A DNA stretch of 29,742 bases, taken from IMG/VR virus record IMGVR_UViG_3300017751_000138, positions 1 to 29,742 of that record. One strand, written 5' to 3'. Source of the stretch: a virus. The notes beneath the pieces are model-generated. The model worked only from the letters and a program-made list of their open reading frames with translations. It searched no databases and was not told the origin of the DNA. Shown here piece by piece: positions 14,820 through 21,418 of the stretch. A program made the position numbers and the translations under genes. The stretch's first letter is position 1. Each line of letters begins with the position of its first letter.

Positions 14820-15298
14820 TGGTAGAAAAAACAATGGTATTAATTGCTGAAAAGCACAAAACCTGGATAGAAATAGTTACCAGCTTCGGTTGCCCAAAAG
14901 AAACATCAGAAGATATAGTACAAGAAATGTATATTAAGATACATAAAAAACTAAATAAAGGTTTAGATATTATGTACAATGATGAGGTAAACTACTACTA
15001 CATATTTAAAACATTAAGAACATTGTTTTACGATTTAAAACGCAAGGAAAAAAACATTACTATTATTAATATTGAAGATGTAGATATTGATAAGTCTATT
15101 TCAGATATTGATTATGATAAGGCATACGCAATTATAAAAAAAGAATTAGATAATATGTTTTGGTATGATAGGAAAGTATTTGAAATAATTAATAGTGGTG
15201 AAAGCATAGCAGAATTTAGTAGAAAATCATACATACAATACTATTCATTGTATAATACTTACAACAAAGTAAAAGATAAATTAAAGAAACTGCTATGA
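14819..15298 (+). CDS. Divergent sigma-factor-like protein
   Basis: 159 residues, TAATG coupling to the ATPase. Residues 24-45 (GCPKETSEDIVQEMYIKIHKKL) match the core-binding helix of sigma-70 region 2 (consensus about AEDivQevFlki), and NYYYIFKTLRTLFYDLKRKEKN (58-79) fits the following region 2.3/2.4 helix. After an acidic linker, residues 107-157 (ELDNMFWYDRKVFEIINSGESIAEFSRKS..YSLYNTYNKVKDKLKKL) have the length and helix pattern of region 4, with ESIAEFSRKS as the first HTH helix. No anti-sigma or extra domain. It is the best candidate to read the CGTTATATA motif before structural genes. It could instead be a sigma-fold protein without promoter function. Confidence 0.7.
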   Translation: MVEKTMVLIAEKHKTWIEIVTSFGCPKETSEDIVQEMYIKIHKKLNKGLDIMYNDEVNYYYIFKTLRTLFYDLKRKEKNITIINIEDVDIDKSISDIDYDKAYAIIKKELDNMFWYDRKVFEIINSGESIAEFSRKSYIQYYSLYNTYNKVKDKLKKLL

Positions 15299-15750
15299 AA
15301 ACAAAACCAAATAAATTCATACAAAAATCATATAATAGAAGTGATACATTTGCTAAAGATATATTTATTAAATATGCTAAATTTTTCGGTCATAAAATAA
15401 TTAAGAAAAAAGAAGATTACGGAATGGATGTTATAACATCTAAAGATGGTAAAAAATATTACTTTGAACTTGAATTATTATCATATAAACCTTTTATAAA
15501 TTCTAAAACTTTTTACTATAAAAATGTAAGTTTTTTAGCAAGAAAAAAAAGGTTACACAAAATAAATAGTTTTAATTATGTTATAATTTGTTCTGAAACT
15601 GGTTATGCAGTTACTTGTTTTTCTGATGAAATATTTAAAGAAAAATACTATGTTGAACAATTTATAAATAGTAAAGAACGAAAAGGTATTGATAAATTTT
15701 ATAGAGTACCTAAAAATAAATGTAAATTTTTAAACTTAAATGTAATATGA
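15295..15750 (+). CDS. PD-(D/E)XK-like nuclease candidate
   Basis: 151 residues, ATGA overlap with the sigma-like gene. Strongly basic with many Lys/Tyr/Phe. Residues about 40-62 (KKKEDYGMDVITSKDGKKYYFELEL) show the layout D-x(12)-ELE, like the core of restriction-endonuclease-fold proteins (acidic residue, hairpin, E-x-E/K strand). FNYVIICSETGY gives a further buried strand. The fold is inferred from this pattern only; a resolvase or a defence/counter-defence nuclease would fit. It follows the sigma-like gene with 4-nt overlap and leads into a small conserved gene. Confidence 0.45.
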   Translation: MKTKPNKFIQKSYNRSDTFAKDIFIKYAKFFGHKIIKKKEDYGMDVITSKDGKKYYFELELLSYKPFINSKTFYYKNVSFLARKKRLHKINSFNYVIICSETGYAVTCFSDEIFKEKYYVEQFINSKERKGIDKFYRVPKNKCKFLNLNVI

Positions 15751-15893
15751 AATTAGGAAACCTTATTTACTACATTACTAAATATACTGGTATAAAATAC
15801 CTTGTTGATACCTGGCATAAATACAGAGGTACAAAATGTAATTGCAATGAACGTAGAAAAAAGTTAAACGAAATAAAAATAGATCGATGGTAA
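15747..15893 (+). CDS. Small CxC protein
   Basis: 48 residues, ATGA overlap at 15747. Sequence includes IYYITKYTGIKYLVDTW and TKCNCNERRKKLNEI. A small phage protein with a C-x-C-x-x-R-x-x-x-L-N motif is frequent in Bacteroidetes phages; function unknown. Both ends overlap other genes (7 nt with the next), supporting translation. An antisense ORF here is a shadow. Confidence 0.65.
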   Translation: MKLGNLIYYITKYTGIKYLVDTWHKYRGTKCNCNERRKKLNEIKIDRW

Positions 15894-16099
15894 AATTTAA
15901 TAAGCAAGACTATGCAAAATGGGAAAACTTTAGAATGGGTACAAAGCAACACATTACTAACCAAGAATTTGAATTGGTGTGTAAACTACACGCTGAATAC
16001 CACAAACACAATTACTACAAACCTTGTACTTGTAACCCAAGAACAATAAAGCAATGGATAAAAGATTTAAACGTAATATGGAATAATGGTATTAAATAA
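15887..16099 (+). CDS. Hypothetical protein
   Basis: 70 residues, overlapping neighbours by 7 nt and 14 nt. Residues NQEFELVCKLHAEYHKHNYYKPCTCNPRTIKQWIKDLN carry three Cys and three His in a compact patch (C-x(9)-HxxxxH-x(6)-CTC), a possible metal-binding site. The end RTIKQWIKDLNVIW looks helical. Function unknown. Confidence 0.65.
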   Translation: MVKFNKQDYAKWENFRMGTKQHITNQEFELVCKLHAEYHKHNYYKPCTCNPRTIKQWIKDLNVIWNNGIK

Positions 16100-16499
16100 A
16101 ATACACCAGCTTGAAAAAGCTATGGTAGTGCTACTAAATTTTGATGGCTGGAATTTACAATGGAGTGGTGAGGGTTCAGAAAGATACGATGCTAAAGGTA
16201 AAACACCCAAAGGTTTTGATTGTGTTATAGAAATGAAATTTAGAAAAACATACTATGAAACCAAGATGCTTGAAAAAGATAAATACGATGCTTTAATGAA
16301 GCTGGGTAAAGATGTAATAAAGATTTATTTTGTAAACGATCCAAAAGGTAATTATATGTATTACTTAAATACATTAGAAATGCCAAAGACCGAAAAGAAA
16401 TATTGCCCAGATACTACAATGTGGACTAAAAAAAGAGTAACAAAAGATGTTTACCTACTAAAGGAAAACGATGCAGTTAGAATTAATTTGAATGAATAG
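16086..16499 (+). CDS. PD-(D/E)XK nuclease-fold protein, possible resolvase
   Basis: 137 residues. After a helical start (HQLEKAMVVLLNFDGWNLQWSG), the segment KGFDCVIEMKFRKTYYETKMLEKDKYDALM at about 42-71 contains D-x3-E-x-K (FDCVIEMKF), the catalytic strand of the PD-(D/E)XK superfamily, followed by the usual helix. VIKIYFVNDPKGNYMYYL completes the sheet. Such compact proteins in phage replication modules are often Holliday-junction resolvase-like or exonucleases. It lies last in the early unit before a strong promoter at 16511. Catalytic residues are read from the pattern only. Confidence 0.6.
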   Translation: MVLNKIHQLEKAMVVLLNFDGWNLQWSGEGSERYDAKGKTPKGFDCVIEMKFRKTYYETKMLEKDKYDALMKLGKDVIKIYFVNDPKGNYMYYLNTLEMPKTEKKYCPDTTMWTKKRVTKDVYLLKENDAVRINLNE

Positions 16500-16510
16500 T
16501 TATTAATAAT

Positions 16511-16541
16511 TTTGTTTATAAGTTAATTAATAGTATATTTG
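16511..16541 (+). promoter_or_regulatory. Strong host-type promoter
   Basis: TTTG at 16511-16514, 19-nt spacer, TATATTTG at 16534-16541: an exact Bacteroidetes -33/-7 pair. The block 16498-16521 recurs with one mismatch at 21198-21221. Drives the small genes, exonuclease and DnaA-like gene. Confidence 0.8.
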
Positions 16542-16569
16542 ATTATTATTAATTATAAAAACAAACAAA

Positions 16570-16713
16570 ATGAAACAATCATTAATTAATCAAATTTGGG
16601 TTTATTGTAAAAACACCCATAACGAACAAGATTACAAAGACCTTTTTAGTTTTTCAATTGAAGAATTAGAAGAAATATTATCAGATATTGAATTTGATAT
16701 AAAACATTATTAA
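16570..16713 (+). CDS. Small acidic early protein
   Basis: 47 residues from the ATG at 16570 after leader AAAAACAAACAAA. Reads MKQSLINQIWVYCKNTHNEQ then a helical FSIEELEEILSDIEFDI. First gene behind the exact TTTG/TATATTTG promoter, so probably expressed early and highly; small proteins in that place often tune host functions, but nothing identifies a target. Confidence 0.65.
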   Translation: MKQSLINQIWVYCKNTHNEQDYKDLFSFSIEELEEILSDIEFDIKHY

Positions 16714-16730
16714 TTTAAAAAACAAAACAA

Positions 16731-16895
16731 ATGTTACACAAAAAACGAATACAAGATTTAATTGATTTAACTAAAACAACTGATAATAGTTATTTGTTGC
16801 ATCAGCTTGAACTTTTACAAATAGAAATTGAAAGGGATATGATACAAAATAAATATGATACTATTGATGAATGTTATAAAAAAATAAACAGATAA
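16731..16895 (+). CDS. Small helical early protein
   Basis: 54 residues, ATG at 16731 behind AAAACAAAACAA, the same leader as at 12951. Helical hairpin pattern (KRIQDLIDLTKTT, LLHQLELLQIEIERDMIQNKYDTIDECYKKI). Stop overlaps the next ATG. No family recognised. Confidence 0.6.
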   Translation: MLHKKRIQDLIDLTKTTDNSYLLHQLELLQIEIERDMIQNKYDTIDECYKKINR

Positions 16896-17011
16896 TGGAA
16901 CGAACAACTACACTTATGAAAATAGCATTTAGGTTATACAATAAATGCTTAACTGAACTAACAGTTGAAGAAAAAAATAATGTTATGGATATATACCAAG
17001 ATTTTTACTAA
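16895..17011 (+). CDS. Tiny hypothetical protein
   Basis: 38 residues, TAATG overlap at both ends. MERTTTLMKIAFRLYNKCLTELTVEEKNNVMDIYQDFY is helical. Its double coupling is the main support. Confidence 0.5.
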   Translation: MERTTTLMKIAFRLYNKCLTELTVEEKNNVMDIYQDFY

Positions 17012-17205
17012 TGATACAAATAGCAATAGGGTTAATAGTATTAAGTTTCTTTGTACCATCATACGTAAAACTTAATAAATTAAGAAATAAAGGATATTCA
17101 AAACTTGCAGAAGTTTTAGAATCATTAATATTGATATTGGCAATAATATGTCAATGGTCTTGGTATTTTACTTTTTTCTATATAATAATAAGTATATTCA
17201 GATGA
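17011..17205 (+). CDS. Small membrane protein
   Basis: 64 residues with two hydrophobic segments: about 3-19 (QIAIGLIVLSFFVPSYV) and about 38-62 (LILILAIICQWSWYFTFFYIIISIF), joined by a basic loop (KLNKLRNKGYSK). Predicted inner-membrane hairpin. It lies far from the lysis cassette, in the early unit, so a superinfection-exclusion or membrane-targeting role is a guess only. ATGA overlap with the next gene. Confidence 0.6.
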   Translation: MIQIAIGLIVLSFFVPSYVKLNKLRNKGYSKLAEVLESLILILAIICQWSWYFTFFYIIISIFR

Positions 17206-17351
17206 AAGTAAGTAATGCAGTATGGAAAGGCTTAAAAGAGCAAATAGAACACTTTACAGAACAAGATAAAGAAATAACTGATATAACAATAACATATCAA
17301 GTAAGACCAGCACAAAACAAAAACTATTTAAAACTAACAGTAAAACAATGA
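17202..17351 (+). CDS. Small hypothetical protein
   Basis: 49 residues. I choose the ATG at 17202, which overlaps the previous TGA; the longer in-frame version from 17148 lies inside the membrane protein gene. MKVSNAVWKGLKEQIEHFTEQDKEITDITITYQVRPAQNKNYLKLTVKQ has helix-strand-strand character. ATGA overlap with the exonuclease gene. Confidence 0.6.
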   Translation: MKVSNAVWKGLKEQIEHFTEQDKEITDITITYQVRPAQNKNYLKLTVKQ

Positions 17352-18061
17352 TATTATTAGTAGATGCAGATAGTTTAATATTCGCTGCTTGTTATAAGAA
17401 ACGTGAACATCCAGAGGATGAAAAATACTATACAGATATAGAAGATGCAAGAGCAAAGTTTGATGAGCAATATATGTCAATAGTAAACCACCTTGAAGAA
17501 ATGTACCAAATAGATAAGGTAATAACCTTTAGTGGATCAAAGGGCAACTTTAGAAAACTTATAACAAACGATTATAAAGCCAATAGAAAAAAGCAAGAAC
17601 TACCACCATTACTAAATGAAATGCACAAATTTGTAAAAGAACATTACGATTCAGTATATGGTTATGGTATTGAAACTGATGATATGGTTGCAAGGTACTG
17701 GAAAGAACTAACCGATGAATTAGGTAGGGATGAAGTAATGATAGTGAGCATAGATAAAGACTACAAACAATTTCCTTGCTTGATGTACAACTATCACTAT
17801 AAGCACAAAGAGGTATTAGATATTTCAGAAGATGAAGCATTGTATAATTTCTATGAACAAATGATTGTAGGAGATACTGCTGATAATGTAAACTACTTTA
17901 AAGGTAAAGGTGTAAGATTCGCACAAAAGTATTTTGAAGATTGCCAAACAAAATACCAATACACAAAAAAGTTATACGAATTATTTAAAGAACAATATAA
18001 AGGAAAAGCAAAACAAAAATATATAGAGTGCTACAACCTTTTAAAATTAAGAACCAATTAA
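17348..18061 (+). CDS. 5'-3' exonuclease / flap endonuclease (FEN family)
   Basis: 237 residues. FEN/5'-exonuclease signatures in order: LLVDADSL with D6 and D8; FSGSKGNFRKLITNDYKANR (61-80), where DYKANR matches the conserved Y-K-x-x-R; ETDDM at 109-113; SIDKDYKQ at 134-141; GDTADNVNYFKGKG at 165-178, the helix-hairpin-helix with metal-binding Asp. All metal ligands expected for the nuclease core appear present. It lacks a polymerase domain, like T4 RNase H and T5 D15. Role: removal of RNA primers/flaps in phage replication, or host DNA breakdown. It couples by ATGA upstream and TAATG downstream to the DnaA-like gene. Confidence 0.85.
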   Translation: MILLVDADSLIFAACYKKREHPEDEKYYTDIEDARAKFDEQYMSIVNHLEEMYQIDKVITFSGSKGNFRKLITNDYKANRKKQELPPLLNEMHKFVKEHYDSVYGYGIETDDMVARYWKELTDELGRDEVMIVSIDKDYKQFPCLMYNYHYKHKEVLDISEDEALYNFYEQMIVGDTADNVNYFKGKGVRFAQKYFEDCQTKYQYTKKLYELFKEQYKGKAKQKYIECYNLLKLRTN

Positions 18062-18639
18062 TGGATATACAAAAACACGAAATAGAACTTAATAGAATAA
18101 AAAGCTATGTAGATAAACATAGTGGGTATGATATAAGCACAAGGTCAAGGAAAGCAGAAGTAGTATTGTTTAGAACATTGTACTTTAAAATAGCAACCGA
18201 TACTACAAGCTGGTCATTACAAAAAATAGGGCAAACAGTAAATAGAGATCACGCAACCGTATTACACGCAAAGAAAAAACTATATGCTGAACTAATGCAA
18301 AATAAACATCTAACAAACCTATATGAAATATATAGAATAGAAGTATTAGGTCATCAAGTAAAAGCATACTATAAAGATGCAGAACAATACAATAGACTAA
18401 AACAAAAGTATAACGATTTATTGGCTTTAAAAATACCTAAAAATTTAGGTTACGAACTAACCAAAAACGAAACTGCATATAGAAAACTATCTGATGAAGA
18501 TAAAAAGGTATATGATGAACGTGCTGAACTTGTATTAAAGTCTTTTGAATGGAAGCGTAAAGATGAACAAAGAAAAGAAGTATACGATATAATTATTGGT
18601 GAACCAACAGTAACCGATGCAAGAGCAAGTTTAAGATGA
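18061..18639 (+). CDS. DnaA domain IV-like DNA-binding protein
   Basis: 192 residues from ATG 18061 (TAATG overlap); an in-frame upstream extension to 18028 lies in the exonuclease gene. Residues 27-75 match DnaA C-terminal domain IV: RSRKAEVVLFRTLYFKIATDTTSWSLQKIGQTV followed by NRDHATVLHAKKKL, where RDHATVLHA (62-70) corresponds to the DnaA signature RDHTTVLHA that reads the DnaA box. There is no AAA+ ATPase domain. The C-terminal ~120 residues are charged and helical. It could bind phage or host origins, or act as a DnaA competitor. A perfect DnaA box lies 42 nt downstream (18681). Confidence 0.75.
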   Translation: MDIQKHEIELNRIKSYVDKHSGYDISTRSRKAEVVLFRTLYFKIATDTTSWSLQKIGQTVNRDHATVLHAKKKLYAELMQNKHLTNLYEIYRIEVLGHQVKAYYKDAEQYNRLKQKYNDLLALKIPKNLGYELTKNETAYRKLSDEDKKVYDERAELVLKSFEWKRKDEQRKEVYDIIIGEPTVTDARASLR

Positions 18640-18651
18640 AAAAAATAAAAT

Positions 18652-18795
18652 ATGGATTGGGAATTAGAAATACAACTGCATTATCCACACGATAGATTTA
18701 TGTTAGGGTGGGAGTTTTTACAAGCAACAGAAGAATATAATTATAGAACTATAAAACTATATTTATTTATAGTAACATTTACACTTGACTTTTAA
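18652..18795 (+). CDS. Small hypothetical protein
   Basis: 47 residues, ATG 12 nt after the DnaA-like gene, stop adjacent to the next ATG. MDWELEIQLHYPHDRFMLGWEFLQATEEYNY then a short hydrophobic end (LYLFIVTFTLDF). Contains the DnaA box in its codons for HYPH. Function unknown. Confidence 0.55.
   Translation: MDWELEIQLHYPHDRFMLGWEFLQATEEYNYRTIKLYLFIVTFTLDF
18681..18689 (+). promoter_or_regulatory. Perfect DnaA box
   Basis: TTATCCACA, identical to the bacterial DnaA-box consensus, just after the gene for a DnaA-domain-IV-like protein. A lone 9-mer may occur by chance in 30 kb, and I saw no cluster, so origin function is not shown. Confidence 0.4.
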
Positions 18796-19671
18796 ATGAA
18801 ATTAAAAAACAATACAAATATATTTTGTTCTGTTTCTGCTGGGTATAGTAGTGTTATGATGGCTATAAAAATAAAAGAGTGGTTTTCAAATCATAATATT
18901 ATTTATGCTATGGCAAACACATCAAAAGAACACGAAGAAAGTTTAATATTTATGAATAAATGTAATAAATATTATAATATAAATATGAAATGGATTGAAG
19001 CTGGTTTTAATGAAAAAGGTGTAGGTGTAGATTTTAATATAGTTAAATATGAAAACCTAAAAACAAAAGGTGAAATATTTGAACAAGGAATAAAAAAACT
19101 TGGAATACCATCTAACATAAATAAATGGTGTAATAGGGATATGAAGTTAAGACCATTAAAAAAATATGCTGATAGTGTTTTTGGTTTAAATAACTATTCA
19201 ATAGCAGTAGGTTTAAGAATTGATGAAATGGATAGGGTAAGAAAAGATTATAAAGAAAATAATGTATTCTATCCTTTAATGGATAAAAAAATAGATAAAA
19301 GACAACGTAATAGATTTTGGAAAGACCAACCTATAAAAATAAATATACCAGCTTATAAAGGTAATTGTGATATGTGTTTCGAAAAGTCAAATAGAAAACT
19401 AATGACAATTATAAAACAAGAACCAAATAAAGCAGAATGGTGGGATAATATGATCCAAAAATATGGGAATGTATTAATTGAAGATAAACCAAGTTATAAT
19501 GATTTACTTAAACAAAATAACGGAATGTCTTTTTATAGAAAATATAAAACAATAGAAGATTTAGTAAAGATGGCTGAACAACCTTTTAATATTTATAATG
19601 ATGAATATATTTATGAAAATGATTTATTTGATTTAGAGGGTGAATGTGGAAGTGGTTGTAAAGTTTTTTAA
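18796..19671 (+). CDS. PAPS reductase-like / adenine nucleotide alpha-hydrolase protein
   Basis: 291 residues, ATG directly after the previous stop. PP-loop-type fold: FCSVSAGYSSVMMA (10-23) stands where PAPS-reductase-like phage proteins have SxSGGxxS; NKWCNRDMKLRPLKKY (109-124) matches the family's WCTxxLKxxP motif; AVGLRIDEMDR (137-147) the GxRxxE..R strand. GNCDMCFEKSNRK (189-201) adds a CxxC, and the C-terminus ends ECGSGCKVF with two more Cys, so a metal or Fe-S site is possible. Typical members use ATP or PAPS chemistry; in phages the role is unclear (sulfur metabolism or nucleic-acid thiolation). The P-loop residues Ala15 and Tyr17 are atypical, so activity may differ. Confidence 0.75.
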   Translation: MKLKNNTNIFCSVSAGYSSVMMAIKIKEWFSNHNIIYAMANTSKEHEESLIFMNKCNKYYNINMKWIEAGFNEKGVGVDFNIVKYENLKTKGEIFEQGIKKLGIPSNINKWCNRDMKLRPLKKYADSVFGLNNYSIAVGLRIDEMDRVRKDYKENNVFYPLMDKKIDKRQRNRFWKDQPIKINIPAYKGNCDMCFEKSNRKLMTIIKQEPNKAEWWDNMIQKYGNVLIEDKPSYNDLLKQNNGMSFYRKYKTIEDLVKMAEQPFNIYNDEYIYENDLFDLEGECGSGCKVF

Positions 19672-19687
19672 AAACACAAATTAAATA

Positions 19688-19696
19688 CGTTATATA
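19688..19696 (+). promoter_or_regulatory. CGTTATATA motif, copy 3 (terminase unit)
   Basis: CGTTATATA 16 nt after the PAPS-like gene. A TTG follows 1 nt later and the terminase small-subunit ATG 25 nt later, so the spacing to the start differs from the other four copies unless TTG is used. Confidence 0.6.
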
Positions 19697-19721
19697 ATTG
19701 AATAAACAAAATACTATCAAT

Positions 19722-19988
19722 ATGGATAAAAGAAAAAATAACGGAGGTGCAAGAGAGGGTGCAGGTAGACCAAAGAAAGCTGATGAACTAAAACTAATTG
19801 AAAAATTAGATAACCTAATTGATAATGATGAGGTGATCAAAACATTAGGTAAACAAATATTCAAAGGTGATTCTCGTGCAATGTCTTTATACTTTGGTTA
19901 TAGATATGGTAAACCAAAAGAAACAGTAGATATAAATTCAAGTGAGGGTTTTAATATAAACTTTAAAGATATTATAAGGTTTAAGTGA
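19722..19988 (+). CDS. Terminase small subunit
   Basis: 88 residues from ATG 19722; an in-frame TTG at 19698 would add eight residues and lies right behind the CGTTATATA motif. NNGGAREGAGRPKKADELK (6-24) is the classic N-terminal motif of phage terminase small subunits (GGARxGAGRPxK), followed by helices (EKLDNLIDNDEVIKTLGKQIFKGDSRAMSLYFGYRYGKPKE) that form the DNA-binding/oligomer part. It recognises packaging sites and regulates the large subunit, whose GTG start overlaps its stop (GTGA at 19985-19988). Confidence 0.85.
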   Translation: MDKRKNNGGAREGAGRPKKADELKLIEKLDNLIDNDEVIKTLGKQIFKGDSRAMSLYFGYRYGKPKETVDINSSEGFNINFKDIIRFK

Positions 19989-21193
19989 TAGATGTAAACT
20001 TAAAGTACGAACCAATAAAAACATCTGATGCCAGGTATTTTATTGTAACTGGTGGTAGAGGTTCGGGTAAATCTTATTCTATTAACCTATTGCTTTTGCT
20101 TTTAACATTTGAAGCAGGACATACAATTCTATTTACAAGGTTTACTTTATCATCTGCATACATATCTATTATACCCGAATTTATAGACAAAATAGAAACA
20201 CTTGAATTACAAGACCATTTCTATATAACTAAAAACGAAATAATAAATAAGCTATCTGGAAGTAAGATAATATTTAAAGGTATCAAAACATCAAGTGGGG
20301 ATCAAACTGCAAATCTAAAATCACTTACCAATATATCAACGTGGGTTATGGATGAAGCAGAAGAACTTGTTGATGAAAACATCTTTGATAAAATAGATTT
20401 ATCAGTTAGAAACCTAAAAAACAAAAATAGGGTTATACTTATATTAAACCCAGTTACAAAAGAACATTGGATATACAACAGATTCTTTCAAGACAAAGGG
20501 GTACAAGCTGGCAGTAATACCACAAAAGGCAATACAACGTACATACACACTACTTATTTAGATAATGTAGAAAACCTATCAAAAAGTTATTTAGAGCAGA
20601 TAGAGAGCATTAAAATACGTAGACCGAATAAATACAAGCATCAAATGTTAGGGGGTTGGTTAGAAAAAGCAGAGGGTGTTATATTTACTAATTGGTCAAT
20701 AGGTGAATTTAAAAAAGTAGGTGTTTCAGTCTTTGGTCAAGATTATGGTTTTGCAAATGATGAAAATACTTTAGTAGAAACCAACATAGATACTACAAAC
20801 AAAATAATCTATTTAAAGGAATGTTTTTATTTAAAAGGACTTACTACATCACAAATAGCTGAACTGAACTTAAAACACGCTGCAAACAATTTAATAGTTG
20901 GTGATAGTGCTGAACCAAGATTAATTCACGAAATAAAAGCAAAGGGTTGTAATGTTGTTGCATCAATTAAAGGTGCTGGATCTATAACCTATGGAATATC
21001 TTTATTACAAGATTATGATTTAGTAATAGAAGAAAACAGTATCAACTTAATAAAAGAACTAAACAACTATTCTTGGTTAGAAAAGAAAAGTAAAACACCA
21101 CAAGATAAATTTAACCACATTATAGATGCCATAAGGTATTCTGTTTCATACCAATTACAAAACCCTAATAGGGGAACTTATTATGTTTCTTAA
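19985..21193 (+). CDS. Terminase large subunit (PBSX/Terminase_3 type)
   Basis: 402 residues, GTG start overlapping the small-subunit stop. Walker A GGRGSGKS (23-30), Walker B and catalytic Glu in WVMDEAEE (120-127, D123 E124), coupling motif ILNP (near 155). The C-terminal RNase H-like nuclease has VFGQDYGFA (D253), IVGDSAEP (D307) and HIIDAIRY (D381), the expected three acidic residues. ATP-driven packaging and cutting of concatemeric DNA. Family pattern is that of PBSX XtmB/Terminase_3, several members of which package by headful, consistent with circularly permuted ends. A terminator is absent; a new promoter starts 17 nt downstream. Confidence 0.93.
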   Translation: MIDVNLKYEPIKTSDARYFIVTGGRGSGKSYSINLLLLLLTFEAGHTILFTRFTLSSAYISIIPEFIDKIETLELQDHFYITKNEIINKLSGSKIIFKGIKTSSGDQTANLKSLTNISTWVMDEAEELVDENIFDKIDLSVRNLKNKNRVILILNPVTKEHWIYNRFFQDKGVQAGSNTTKGNTTYIHTTYLDNVENLSKSYLEQIESIKIRRPNKYKHQMLGGWLEKAEGVIFTNWSIGEFKKVGVSVFGQDYGFANDENTLVETNIDTTNKIIYLKECFYLKGLTTSQIAELNLKHAANNLIVGDSAEPRLIHEIKAKGCNVVASIKGAGSITYGISLLQDYDLVIEENSINLIKELNNYSWLEKKSKTPQDKFNHIIDAIRYSVSYQLQNPNRGTYYVS

Positions 21194-21210
21194 AATAAGT
21201 TATCAATAAT

Positions 21211-21241
21211 TTTGTTTATAACTAAAAAAGTTGTATATTGC
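21211..21241 (+). promoter_or_regulatory. Host-type promoter of leader RNA unit
   Basis: TTTG at 21211-21214, 19-nt spacer, TATATTGC at 21234-21241 (consensus TAnnTTTG, degenerate at the end). The 24-nt block at 21198-21221 repeats 16498-16521 with one mismatch, supporting a shared promoter or operator. Confidence 0.65.
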
Positions 21242-21255
21242 AGTATAATTAAATA

Positions 21256-21267
21256 AGTTCTTTAACA
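21256..21267 (+). promoter_or_regulatory. boxA-like antitermination site
   Basis: AGTTCTTTAACA, about ten nt downstream of the expected transcription start. It matches the E. coli rrn boxA (TGCTCTTTAACA) at 10 of 12 positions and, from memory, the GTTCTTTGACA element of Bacteroidetes rRNA leaders. Would bind NusB/S10. Confidence 0.45.
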
Positions 21268-21418
21268 TATTGGGTTGAAATCAGCGAGGGTAGCAGATTA
21301 ATGAATTGAGTTAGTAATTAGATACAGATATAGATACTAAAGAAAACCAACAGAATTAAAAAAAATTAGCACAAGTAGTAAACTGACAAAAATGTAGGTT
21401 CGTGATTTAACCCAATAT
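21267..21418 (+). ncRNA. Candidate structured leader RNA closed by a long stem
   Basis: ATATTGGGTT (21267-21276) pairs perfectly with AACCCAATAT (21409-21418), and AAATCA (21278-21283) continues with TGATTT (21403-21408), leaving only G21277 bulged: 16 bp closing a 119-nt domain. Inner pairing is possible (TTAGTA / TACTAA around 21315-21345). No ORF beyond a few codons lies inside. It fills most of the 242-bp gap between the terminase and the next gene. An independent small RNA or a regulatory 5' leader both fit; local alternative hairpins exist (GGTT/AACC near 21397-21412). Confidence 0.5.

Noticed and set aside
17148-17201. Extended start of the 17202 gene within the membrane protein gene
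   Set aside because: The ATG at 17202 overlaps the preceding TGA as in most neighbouring gene pairs; the extension would be an out-of-frame copy of the TM coding region.
21393-21412. tRNA-like T-arm (GGTTCGTGATT) in the leader RNA
   Set aside because: The T-loop lacks the invariant A58, there is no acceptor stem or anticodon arm at tRNA distances, and the same bases fit the long closing stem.
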